Part shown: piece by piece, positions 13,321-21,961 of the stretch
Position numbering within the stretch: position 1 is the first letter of the stretch
Layout: every line of letters begins with the position of its first letter
Assembly: GCA_028821455.1 (NCBI GenBank)
Contig: JAPPGE010000080.1
Span: 1 to 35,255 of the forward strand
Length of the DNA stretch: 35,255 nucleotides
Source: a bacterium
GTDB taxonomy: Bacteria; Pseudomonadota; Alphaproteobacteria; SP197
Reading direction: 5' to 3'
Translations under genes and position numbers: made by a program
The notes under the pieces: generated by a model
The model's input: the letters and a program-made list of their open reading frames with translations, nothing else
Databases searched by the model: none
What the model was told of the DNA's origin: nothing

Positions 13321-16300
13321 TCAATGCGATACAATCCGTTTGAGAATCGCTCTCAGGCAGGCTTGGGGTTCGTGCTTCAATGTCCGTGCGCTGAAGCGCA
13401 TCACGGACCAGCCTGCCGCTTCAACGGCCTGGTCGCGCTCGGCGTTGCGCTTCGTGTCAGCACGGAACGGCGCACCGTCGCATTCGATATCGAGGCGGAT
13501 CCCGTTGTGTTCGATTGCGAGGCCAAGGCGGTATCCACCCACTGTCGCGTCCGCCTGCGCTGCAACTCCCTCGTTGCGCAGAGCGTTGCAGAGATCGCGT
13601 TCCAGCGGGCTCTGGAAGCCGGACTCCTGGAGGGGCAGGATGTAGTCGGCCAGGGCGCGCAGTGTGTTGTCGTGGGCACGACAGGCCACGGGATCTCCCA
13701 CGATGACGAGGCGCCGGCAGGCGCGCGTCACGGCGACATTGACGAGGTTGGCGTTGGCGGCGAAACGGACCTCGGATGCAGACAATGTCCGGTCGATGAC
13801 CGGAGAGAAATACATGACGTCACGCTCGTCGCCCTGAAACTTGTGAGCTGTGGCGACCAGCAGGTTCCCGTGTCCGTCGGGAGCGAGTTTCTTCTCGAGA
13901 AGTTCCTTGATGCGCCGCACTTGTGCGACGTAGGGCGTGACGATACCGATGCTCAGACCGTTCCTGCAGGCCGCAAGATCGTCAACGACGGTCCGCACGA
14001 CCTGCTGTGCCTCCGCTTCGTTCAAACGGCTTCGGCCGTCGGCTCCTCTCGTGCTCCGGCCCGAAACGCTGACCCACTGGACGGCTCGCATGCCCTCCGG
14101 AGCCACGGAGTCGCTGCACAGCTTGAGAGCGTCGTCGTAGAAGCGCCGGTTGGAAAAGTCGATGATCGCAGGGTGCGATCGAAAATGCAGATCAAGCATG
14201 AGCGGATCGAGCGGAACACGGGATGACGCCAGTGCGAAACAGCTCTTGTCCGTGTAGCTGAACTCAATGGTCTGGGCGTCCGTCAGGCCTGACTGTCGGG
14301 CGATGCTGCGCTCGCGTCCTCGGCCGAGGGAGGTGATGTGAATCAGTTGCTGCGGGTCTCCGATAATGAGGGCCCGCTTGCCCCGAACCAGGAGTGGCAG
14401 CGCCGAGGCAATGTCGCACTGGGATGCTTCGTCGATGACGACGAGGTCAAAGAGGCCGGGCTTGAGGGGCAGGTTCGTGCGTGCAGACATGTTGGAGACC
14501 GCCCATACCGGCAAGGCGGGCAAGGCCGAGGGAATAGCCTGAAAGGCTTCATTTTGCCCATCCCCGGAAAGGTCTGCCATACGTTCGATGGAACTGGACA
14601 GCTGCAGGGTCGCCTTGCGGGCTTCCGGACTCTCGTGGCGCACCTCGTGCCAGCGGGCATCGAGCAACCGGCGGCCTGCCTCAAGACGCGCCCTGCCGAG
14701 TTCGAATAGCCGGTCTTCAAGCTGGAATTCGCACGGCAGCTCCGAGAGTCGGGTTCGAATCTCGTGCCTTCGTCGACGAGGTTCGACACTGTCCAGCAGA
14801 TCTCTCGCGACTTCTTCGATCGACCGGAAGGCACGCCGGGGCGCCAGCGTCCGCACGGGCCGCTCGTCGACCGCGCTCAGACATGCCTCGACCTCCTCAC
14901 GACGCTTCCCGAGGATGTCGCCGATGCGATGCAGCGCCTCGCGGGCATGCGCCAAACGCCGGCGATGGCGTCGCTTTCGACCGAACCACCACAGGCGATC
15001 GCCGAAGGACTCAAGCGCCCGGCACGTATCGGCCAGCGCCGTATCGAGTTGCTGAAGGTCCACCTCCCCGCTGACGTCGGGAGGCAGTCGATCGAGAATC
15101 GCCGTCAGCGCGGACTCGCAAGCGCTGAGTTCCGTCTCGAGGGCGTGTCGCTCACCCAGAGACCGGTACAGCTCATGAAGGGATCTCTCGACTGTCTTCC
15201 ATGCATCGCGCGCGCCCACGGAATCGACATCCCGAAGCCTGGAAGAGAGAACTCCCTTGATGGATTCGGCCATCTTGCCGCGCTCTTTCGCAGAACCGGC
15301 ACGGATCACGATCGCGTTGGACGAGGAGGAGCGCAGCCGGTCCACCACGACGTTGACGGCTTGGTTGTTCTTGGACGCGAACAGCACCGTTTCCCCCCTG
15401 GCCACGGCCGCAGCCACAACGTTCACAAGGACCTGGGACTTGCCGGTTCCCGGAGGGCCGGTCACCACGGTGAGTTCGTTCACCATCGCCGAGTGGATGG
15501 CACGGTCCTGGCTCAGCGACGACAAATCGATGGTGGGATGAGGCTCGGGCAGCGGGGCATGCGCCGCTGGCGTCTGGCCGAGAAGGACGGCGGCCGGTCC
15601 GCTGGAAAGCAATTCGGGATAGTTGGCGACTTCCTCGAGGTCACCGATCAGCCTGCCGATGATGCGTGTGTCTGCAGACGCCGTCATGACGACGCCGGCG
15701 TTGTGGATTCCCTTGCCGGTGGGTGTTGGCGAAAGTGCCGCGGGATCAAGATCCTCGAGCCCTTCGACGCCCTGACTCTCGAGCACCTTCAGTATGGCGT
15801 GCGCATGCCGGGCCAGGGTCTCGGATTCCTCGACTTCCACGCTGGCTCTGACCTCCGCGACCAGCACACTGCACACTTCCTCGTCGAGACCGAGGAGGTC
15901 GAGAGCGAACGGGTTGAGGTCGACGCCCGTACCTGGAGTGAGAAGCTTCCAAATGTCATCCCACAGTTCAAGTTCGGCCTGGACAAGCAGGAGCGGAGAC
16001 AAGACGGGATCCCTCCGGCCGGGGCTCTTGCCGATGACGAGGGGCCAACCGGCCAGAAGGGCCTGGCCGCTCGCCTTCCTGTAGTCTTGCAACCACTCCC
16101 AGTGTGGTGACGCTTTGGTAAAGGAGAGGGTTTCGTGCATCGGGCTCACCGTGTCGTCGAGAACGATGTGCGCTTTGCCGTCGGGCCTCAGGTGAAGCTT
16201 CATTGCGGCCTCGGCCTCGACGCATGCACGATAGAATGCGGCGATGCAGGAGAGAGAGCCTTCCTCGCCGCTGCTGGACCAGTCGACGCTGGTTTCGTCT

Positions 16301-16530
16301 GCGTGAAGTTGGGCCGTTCCCTTGAATTCTCTGATGCGGCCCTTGATTCGGACGCGCGATCCGTCGGGCGGTGCAGAACTTGCTTGCCACCAGACGACGT
16401 GCACATGATCGTCGTCGCCTTCCACGATCAGCTTTGCCCGGGCCATGGCCGATCCGTCCCTGCGATCGCGAACCTGCCGGTCCTGGATGGTTCCGGCCAG
16501 ATTGACAGTCTGCCCCGCGGTCAGCTGCAT
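13321..16530 (-). CDS. OB-fold / SF1 helicase / nuclease fusion
   Basis: 1069 aa. The N-terminal 90 residues look like an OB nucleic-acid-binding fold (GQTVNLAGTIQDRQVRDRRD, SRVRIKGRIREFKGTAQLHA). A UPF1/DNA2-like SF1 helicase follows: Walker A VVTGPPGTGKSQ (near 355), a long helical insertion, VVIDEASQCD (near 700), IIGDPQQL, LHFRSHPAI, TAHKFQGDERDV and NVAVTRACRRLVIVGD. The last 110 residues (SPLERDLCNALRNEGVAAQA, LGLAIEHNGIRLDIECDG, then RDQAVEAAGWSVMRF) match the Vsr/DUF559-type restriction-endonuclease fold, with the acidic IECDG core. It converges with the primase-helicase gene (114 bp between stops) and is divergent from the coiled-coil gene. It probably unwinds and cuts invading nucleic acid. 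Confidence 0.85.
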   Translation of the reverse strand: MQLTAGQTVNLAGTIQDRQVRDRRDGSAMARAKLIVEGDDDHVHVVWWQASSAPPDGSRVRIKGRIREFKGTAQLHADETSVDWSSSGEEGSLSCIAAFYRACVEAEAAMKLHLRPDGKAHIVLDDTVSPMHETLSFTKASPHWEWLQDYRKASGQALLAGWPLVIGKSPGRRDPVLSPLLLVQAELELWDDIWKLLTPGTGVDLNPFALDLLGLDEEVCSVLVAEVRASVEVEESETLARHAHAILKVLESQGVEGLEDLDPAALSPTPTGKGIHNAGVVMTASADTRIIGRLIGDLEEVANYPELLSSGPAAVLLGQTPAAHAPLPEPHPTIDLSSLSQDRAIHSAMVNELTVVTGPPGTGKSQVLVNVVAAAVARGETVLFASKNNQAVNVVVDRLRSSSSNAIVIRAGSAKERGKMAESIKGVLSSRLRDVDSVGARDAWKTVERSLHELYRSLGERHALETELSACESALTAILDRLPPDVSGEVDLQQLDTALADTCRALESFGDRLWWFGRKRRHRRRLAHAREALHRIGDILGKRREEVEACLSAVDERPVRTLAPRRAFRSIEEVARDLLDSVEPRRRRHEIRTRLSELPCEFQLEDRLFELGRARLEAGRRLLDARWHEVRHESPEARKATLQLSSSIERMADLSGDGQNEAFQAIPSALPALPVWAVSNMSARTNLPLKPGLFDLVVIDEASQCDIASALPLLVRGKRALIIGDPQQLIHITSLGRGRERSIARQSGLTDAQTIEFSYTDKSCFALASSRVPLDPLMLDLHFRSHPAIIDFSNRRFYDDALKLCSDSVAPEGMRAVQWVSVSGRSTRGADGRSRLNEAEAQQVVRTVVDDLAACRNGLSIGIVTPYVAQVRRIKELLEKKLAPDGHGNLLVATAHKFQGDERDVMYFSPVIDRTLSASEVRFAANANLVNVAVTRACRRLVIVGDPVACRAHDNTLRALADYILPLQESGFQSPLERDLCNALRNEGVAAQADATVGGYRLGLAIEHNGIRLDIECDGAPFRADTKRNAERDQAVEAAGWSVMRFSARTLKHEPQACLRAILKRIVSH

Positions 16531-16981
16531 TCCCTATGTATGCCTCCTGCCTGAACCGGGCGACCCATCCTGAATCTGTCGAACCCCGGCCTCGCGTATG
16601 CCCTGATCCCGGACTGCCGGGTGACAAGACCGTGTGGACGATGCCACGACCTGAACCGCAACGATCGGGGAGAAGCATAGACGCACGCCAGATTGTCGGC
16701 AAAGCGCCATGGCGCCGAGGGCGACCCAATACAAGACCTGGCGACTCGTGAGGGAGCTTGCCGCGGCTCTGCGGTGTTGCGCGCGCCCCTTGCCCCATCC
16801 GCCGCGCCAAACCGGGAACTTGGGACGGGCGGCACCACCAGGCTCCGCGGAAGCCGGGGTCCGCGCTTTCTGGAATCTGCCCGCAATCCGATTGCAAGGC
16901 TTGAACAGGGGAGGCCTTGTTTCCATTCTTCCGCCAGGTGCGCGGTTGCTGAGCGGCGGGCACAGGGGAGGCAGGACGACA
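16531..16981. other. divergent intergenic region of the helicase and coiled-coil genes
   Basis: The frame of the downstream gene stays open back to an ATG at 16709, but residues 1-90 of that extension are basic and low in complexity, unlike the rest of the protein. I treat the region as non-coding, holding both promoters. No consensus promoter could be fixed. Confidence 0.4.
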
Positions 16982-18901
16982 GTGGAATTGACCGGCATCA
17001 CTCTTCCGGACGGGGTTGGACTTGAGTCCCGGCCCGGTGTGTTGCCGGGATTCGCGACTCCGGACTGGCTTGGCGAGAACCATCACCTGATGAAGGCCGA
17101 TCTGCGCAAACTGGCCTCAGCCATGGCGGAAGAGTACCCGGACTGGACGGCAGACGGCAGCGATGCGCAGGCGTTCTGGCGCGCCGTGCATGACCAGGCG
17201 GAGCGCTGGACCTGGTTCCTGTGGCTCTTCGAGGACCGGATCCTCAAGATCTTCGGTCGTGTGAAGGGGAGAAGGAAACAGCTCGTCCCACGACTGCTGA
17301 TTGCCGCCGCCGACCGCGCGAGAGCAATCCATCCGCTTGCCCGGGACGAGCCGGAGCCTTATCTCCTCGAGGACATCGACACTCTGTGGCAGGCGGGTGA
17401 ACACCTTCTCGTCGCCCAGGTCGTGTGGGCCATGTCCTGTCTGGAGGACGCGGACAGCCGCAACGTGGTCGCCGGCTGGACGACGGAGCCGGTCATCGAC
17501 GACCTTGTCGGGGACGCGGTTCAGCACGCCCTCTTTGTCGAACACCCCGACCGGCGCCATCTCCTCGAGAGACTCGAGCGCGAACCGGCCGGACCCCGGA
17601 CGGAGAAGCTGGTCGAGCGCGCCGATGCGGAGTACGCGGCGCTCGAAAAGGACGTGGTCTGCAGCTGGCGGCAGCTGCAGGAGTATGTTGCGGCGCACGA
17701 TGACTACGCGCCGGCTCTTGGAGAACTTTCCATTCACGTCCTCCAGGTCGAGTGGCTCAGCGCCGAGCTCATGGAGATCGACGAAGTGCGCCAGAGCGCC
17801 CGCGCACGCTGCCGCCGGGCGGCGTTGTGCACTTTGCTCGAAGAGGCCATGCACGCCGTGCCGGAGGCGCTGGAAGGCGACACGGCCACATTGAAGAGCG
17901 CCATCGCGACGATTGGAGAAGACGGGCTTCTGCCGCTGGTCTTTCCGGATGGCGAATGGGAGCGCTGCAGTGAACTGGCGAAGGCCTTCCGCGCAGCGCT
18001 GGTCGACCCCGGTGAACAGGAGCTGGCGTTGCGCGAGGCGTCACGCCGCTATGCCGAAGATCCGAACGCCGCAAATCGCGACGCGCTTCACGCGGCGATG
18101 GCCGCCGAACGCGACAACCCGCGCTCCATCGAACCCGCGTCGGACATACTCGACCGGATTGTCGCCTGCCTCACGGCCTTGACGAAGCAGTTCGGGCGGT
18201 GGACCGAGGAGGACGGACTGCCGCCGTTTCCCGAATCGCGCGACAGGATACGAGCGCTGAACCACGAGATCGCCGGGCTGAAGGAGGCCAACCGGGAGGC
18301 GGGCGAGAGGGCGGCGGTGCTGCAGGCGGAACTCCACGGAGCCCGCGACGAGAACGACGGTCTGCGCCGCGCGCAGTACCGGCTGCTCGAGCGTCTCGCC
18401 GCCATCGATGGAGGAGAACGCCGCGGGCCGACGGAAGGCGCGGCTGCCCCTGCTCTCGCGAGTTACGAGGAGCTGCCCGCATGGCTGGCGGAACACTTTG
18501 CCGGAAGAGTGGTACTCGCAGGCCGCGGCTTGAGGGCACTCAAGGGCGCCGAGTTCGAGGATGTCGGTCTTGTCGGCAAGGCAATCCACCTGCTCGCCAC
18601 GACCTACTGGAGGATGAAGACCTGTGGAGGCCTTGAACTTCGGGACGCCTTCGAGAATGCGCTGCGCGATCTCCGGCTGCTCGAAACACCGAGCATCCGC
18701 CCCGGACAGCAGGGCAGGGCGCGCGACGATTTCGTCGTCGAATGGGACCGGCGCAGGCTGACCCTCGACCGGCACATCAAAAACAGATCCGGCACGCGGA
18801 ATCCCAAGCGCTGCTTCCGGCTCTACTTCTCCTGGGACGATGTCTCACGGCAGGTGGTGATCGGCCACCTGCCTGGGCACATGAAGACACCCGGCACGTG
18901 A
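16982..18901 (+). CDS. large coiled-coil protein with conserved C-terminal domain, conflict-island component
   Basis: 639 aa. The GTG at 16982, behind an AGGGGAGGCAGG ribosome site, is preferred because the protein-like sequence begins there (VELTGITLPDGVGLESRPGV); an ATG at 16709 is possible. Residues about 40-400 are helical, with FWRAVHDQAERWTWFLWLFE and other Trp-rich helices. Residues about 419-475 form a coiled coil (IRALNHEIAGLKEANREAGE). The last 145 residues are a compact domain: WLAEHFAGRVVLAGRGLRAL, AIHLLATTYWRMK, LTLDRHIKN, RCFRLYFSWDDVSRQVVIGH and LPGHMKT. Similar C-termini ('fLDRHLK...YcLRIYFfWDee...VVvGwLPsHL') end many otherwise unrelated large proteins; their function is unknown to me. 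Context suggests a sensor or effector subunit. Confidence 0.72.
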   Translation: MELTGITLPDGVGLESRPGVLPGFATPDWLGENHHLMKADLRKLASAMAEEYPDWTADGSDAQAFWRAVHDQAERWTWFLWLFEDRILKIFGRVKGRRKQLVPRLLIAAADRARAIHPLARDEPEPYLLEDIDTLWQAGEHLLVAQVVWAMSCLEDADSRNVVAGWTTEPVIDDLVGDAVQHALFVEHPDRRHLLERLEREPAGPRTEKLVERADAEYAALEKDVVCSWRQLQEYVAAHDDYAPALGELSIHVLQVEWLSAELMEIDEVRQSARARCRRAALCTLLEEAMHAVPEALEGDTATLKSAIATIGEDGLLPLVFPDGEWERCSELAKAFRAALVDPGEQELALREASRRYAEDPNAANRDALHAAMAAERDNPRSIEPASDILDRIVACLTALTKQFGRWTEEDGLPPFPESRDRIRALNHEIAGLKEANREAGERAAVLQAELHGARDENDGLRRAQYRLLERLAAIDGGERRGPTEGAAAPALASYEELPAWLAEHFAGRVVLAGRGLRALKGAEFEDVGLVGKAIHLLATTYWRMKTCGGLELRDAFENALRDLRLLETPSIRPGQQGRARDDFVVEWDRRRLTLDRHIKNRSGTRNPKRCFRLYFSWDDVSRQVVIGHLPGHMKTPGT

Positions 18902-19372
18902 GGAGGCGAGCGCTGCTCGACGTCGCCATCATCGACAAGGACACTGGAGGCGCCTGAGGAGCCCCTTTCCGGAGGTGCCGGGATGTTTGTTCGGCCGCCG
19001 ACTGCTTCAATGACATCGTTCCCCGCGTGATCGAGGCGTTGAATCTGTTTTTCGAGGACGATGAGCTCAGCGCTGCCGCGCGGCATCGAATCGGTGTGCC
19101 GGCAGATATCGCCAGCTCCTGCCGCCGGCACGGCCGCGATCAGTGTCTGAGCCCATGCCTCGATCCATTCCCCATGCCAACAGTGCCGAGTCTTTCCATC
19201 ATCCCGTTTCACGACCGATCCCGGCGAACGGTCCTTGCCCACACTCGTGCCGTCGTTCGGGTCATCGACGGCCGCTCACGTCGTGAGTGAGACGATGACG
19301 ATCATGGCAGTCCGTTTCCTCGCCATCGATCGCGCAAGGGGCAGTCGTCGCCCGCAGGAAGTCAATCAGCCG
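18902..19372. other. gap with no confident gene
   Basis: A minus frame (19242-18823) and plus frames (19027-19290, 19235 onward) are open but overlap each other, lack ribosome sites and show no domain. It probably holds only the ends of the flanking genes. Confidence 0.4.
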
Positions 19373-19951
19373 TCAGTGAGCGAACGGATCATCCTGTCCG
19401 GTCGCTGCAACCTCGAACGGATCCGGCCTGTACTTGTTTATCTCCCTTTGGCATTCGGCCATTTTCAACGTAGCGCGAAAGCTGCCTTCAAGGCTGAGTT
19501 GCAGGATCTCCTTGCCCGCATAGTGGACCACCATGAACCGCTCCTGCATCACCTGCGTCAGGAAGTCATTGCTGAAATCACTTTCGATATCCATGCGCAG
19601 AAACGCCTGGTTTTCCGGCGGATCGAAGCTGAAGCCCACCGAATCTCCGGACCACGGTTCCCTGTCTCCCATCGCGAGCTCGATCGGATAGACCCTGCCG
19701 TACTCTATGGATCGCCAGTTCGGGTTTCCGAGGATCACGTGAACGACGGACTCCTCGTGCCCCACCCGCAGGACCGATCCATCGACGAATTCCGCCATCA
19801 TGAAGCATGTCGCTCCCAATGTAGGGTCGACGCGTATCTGCCACGCTCCAACGGTTGCGTACTCGAAGGTTTCGTCTGCCCGGGAGTCCGAAAACGCGGC
19901 GACGGCAACGCATGCCGCCATGCCCGCCGCCATGATCGATCGGATGTTCAT
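19373..19951 (-). CDS. periplasmic protein of unknown function
   Basis: 192 aa from the ATG at 19951, giving a signal peptide (MNIRSIMAAGMAACVAVAAF, cleavage near DSRA). The mature part begins ETFEYATVGAWQIRVDPTLG and continues with ATCFMMAEFVDGSVLRVG, VVHVILGNPNWRSIE and KEILQLSLEGSFRATLKMAE, a beta-rich globular pattern with two Cys (ATCFM, AECQRE). Upstream frame extensions are basic and lack a ribosome site. Similar small exported proteins are common singletons in alphaproteobacteria. No link to the neighbouring defence or mobilisation genes is evident. Confidence 0.72.
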   Translation of the reverse strand: MNIRSIMAAGMAACVAVAAFSDSRADETFEYATVGAWQIRVDPTLGATCFMMAEFVDGSVLRVGHEESVVHVILGNPNWRSIEYGRVYPIELAMGDREPWSGDSVGFSFDPPENQAFLRMDIESDFSNDFLTQVMQERFMVVHYAGKEILQLSLEGSFRATLKMAECQREINKYRPDPFEVAATGQDDPFAH

Positions 19952-20215
19952 GCCGGTCCCCTTCCCTGAAGGCTGGCGCCGGCGCACCAACCTCGCGTCG
20001 CGGTTGCTCGCGCATGCCGGTCCATCGAGGCTCTGTGCGATCAGTATCCGTTTCATGGCATCGTCCGGGTATTCTGCGGTCAAGTCCACCACAACGCGAC
20101 CGCCGGGGCCACCCCGATGAAACCGTCGACTTCCGGGCGGGTTTCCACAAGTCGCGTCGACATCGGCGCGACGCGAGTCCTGCACGCATCCCGACGGGCT
20201 GTTGGACGAGGACGG

Positions 20216-21592
20216 TCACGATTGTCCGCTCGACCTTCTGCGAAGCACCGCGCGGATCCTGTCGGTGACGTCCTTTCCTGCCGCCGCCAACCCTGCAACC
20301 GTGCCGAACCGGCCGGCCTCCATGGTGACGAGCGTGCCCAGGGTTCTCATGGCCCGGTGGGTTTGCTCCTTGCGCCGGCGGTAGTCCCCGTCCTCGAACC
20401 CCATGACCTCGATCATGAAGTCGACACTGTCCCGGCCTTCCCAGGGCCCGGGACGGGCCCGGACGACGAAGTCGGGAAGGCATGGACCGTGCTCCGTACC
20501 GGTCTCGAAGAGCGGCTTCTCGAGAGTGAACGTCACCGCGGCGAACTCCCGCCGCAGGATCCGGAGAGTCTTTCTAAGCGTGCCGAAGGCCCGCCGCTCG
20601 GCGCCGGACTCCACCGGCACCGGACAGTTCATGGCGACGATGGGCTGGGCATGGCCGGCAAGGCAGGCCCAGGCGTCCGCCCCGTCCTCGAGACCGACGA
20701 CGCCCATGAAGAGATAGGGCGGGCCGACCGGGCTGCCGCCGACCGCAGGCCGCGTGACTTGGGAGACGACGTCGAGGCGCGTGCCCCGGCCACCGGTGAC
20801 GCCATGATCGTCCACGCCCCAGACGGCGCCGCAGAGGAACGCCTGAGGCCTGTGGCCTTCAGCCCAGGCCCTCGCCAGGACTCGCATCCTGTCGTCGACA
20901 AGGTCCATCCGCCACATGCGCCGATAGGGGAAGACGAGATCCGCCAGGCGCCGTCCGGGCGCCACCTCGAACGCGTCTGTGGCCTGACTGATCCGCCTCG
21001 ACCATTCCTGCGCATTGGCCACCTCGGCGTCGGGCAGCCGGTTGAACCCGGCATGCACCATGAGTTCGAACAGTCTCTGACGCAGTTTCGGCGACCGGTG
21101 TCCATGGCCCGCACGGCGGTGGTCGGGCAGAGCGTCGGATTCCGCGAGCCTCGGATCTTCCGGCTCGTTCTCCAGCACCGCGAAGAATTCCTCGCCGGTC
21201 AGTTCCGCCGGCGCACGGGTTCCAGGGTTGGCGTCCCGGCGCGAGACCTTGGCGCGCTCGTAGAGACAGCCTGCGGCATGGGCCACATGCGGGCCGGACA
21301 GGCGGCGCCAGTGGTAGACGCCCTTGCGGAGGCAGGGCACGCTGATCGGATGCCTGCCGCCCTCGCCCCGGCAGTCGCAGGCCAGCCACAGGCCTTCCGT
21401 GTGCGCCCGCACCAGGACCTCGAAGACGGCCGCTCGGACATCCTCGCTCTCGTCTTTGCCGGCCCTCTTGCGAAGGGCCTCTTCCTCATCGTCCGTCAGG
21501 GCGCCTGCGTAGACGAGATCACGTTTGTGGAGAAGGTGAAGCGCCATCGTCACCTGTTGAGTTGCGGGCCCGATCGACCAGGGCGCCGTCAT
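20216..21592 (-). CDS. DUF1173-like protein of mobile elements
   Basis: 458 aa; a second start at 21547 (MALHLLHKRDLVYAG) is possible and better spaced from a ribosome site. Residues about 70-110 contain a metal-site-like set: ACDCRGEGG, VPCLRKGVYHWRRL, VAHAAGCLYE. This resembles the N-terminus of DUF1173 proteins found on conjugative and integrative elements. LRQRLFELMVHAGFNRLPDA and AFEVAPGRRLADLVFPYRRM follow. The C-terminal third (HGPCLPDFVVRAR, SVDFMIEVMGFED, YRRRKEQTHRAM) looks like a PD-(D/E)xK nuclease-type arrangement. It is divergent from the relaxase gene across a 369-bp region, so a role in transfer is likely. Confidence 0.55.
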   Translation of the reverse strand: MTAPWSIGPATQQVTMALHLLHKRDLVYAGALTDDEEEALRKRAGKDESEDVRAAVFEVLVRAHTEGLWLACDCRGEGGRHPISVPCLRKGVYHWRRLSGPHVAHAAGCLYERAKVSRRDANPGTRAPAELTGEEFFAVLENEPEDPRLAESDALPDHRRAGHGHRSPKLRQRLFELMVHAGFNRLPDAEVANAQEWSRRISQATDAFEVAPGRRLADLVFPYRRMWRMDLVDDRMRVLARAWAEGHRPQAFLCGAVWGVDDHGVTGGRGTRLDVVSQVTRPAVGGSPVGPPYLFMGVVGLEDGADAWACLAGHAQPIVAMNCPVPVESGAERRAFGTLRKTLRILRREFAAVTFTLEKPLFETGTEHGPCLPDFVVRARPGPWEGRDSVDFMIEVMGFEDGDYRRRKEQTHRAMRTLGTLVTMEAGRFGTVAGLAAAGKDVTDRIRAVLRRRSSGQS

Positions 21593-21961
21593 CCTCCATG
21601 CCGTCTCGCCCGGCGCCCGCGCACCGGTCCTTGCCTTTGTCGAGACCGGTCAGGCCCGTGCCTGGGACCTGTGCGCGATGTCCGCTAGTCTGGCTCACCG
21701 GGGACATGGACGCCATCCCTTTCGCCCATGGTCGCCACGGGCAGCATGACGGACCGGCGGCATGTCCCCCTTCGCCGCTCCGGTGAGCCCGGTGCGCATT
21801 GTTCCCCCGCGGCCCCTCGGACGGCATGATGAGCATCCTCCCGCCAACGCCGCCTCGAGGATCATGCGCCACGCCCTGGAGATGCCTTCCCGCCCACTGA
21901 CCGGGTTCTCTTGCCTTCCGGGCATCGAAGTTCCCGGCGCGCGGCGGCGCAGTGACGAGAC
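21593..21961. other. divergent intergenic region upstream of the relaxase
   Basis: No gene seen. It contains the nested inverted repeat at 21692-21789 and presumably the promoters of both flanking genes. Confidence 0.45.
21692..21789. promoter_or_regulatory. nested inverted repeat, candidate oriT or operator
   Basis: GGCTCACCGG (21692-21701) is matched by CCGGTGAGCC (21780-21789), and inside it GGGGACATG (21700-21708) by CATGTCCCC (21761-21769). Both pairs are perfect. The position, 170 bp before the relaxase start, fits an origin of transfer or an autoregulatory operator. Confidence 0.42.

Noticed and set aside
14745..14770. GGTTCGAATC resembles a tRNA T-arm
   Set aside because: It lies inside the SF1 helicase gene and no acceptor, D or anticodon arms can be formed around it.
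14764..16110. 448-residue plus-strand frame antisense to the SF1 helicase
   Set aside because: No ribosome site or domain; explained by codon structure of the opposite strand.
16709..16981. N-terminal extension of the coiled-coil protein
   Set aside because: The 91 extra residues are basic and of low complexity, and a better ribosome site precedes the GTG at 16982.
18823..19242. 139-residue minus frame after the coiled-coil gene
   Set aside because: It overlaps the coiled-coil gene's 3' end, lacks a ribosome site, and has no recognisable pattern.
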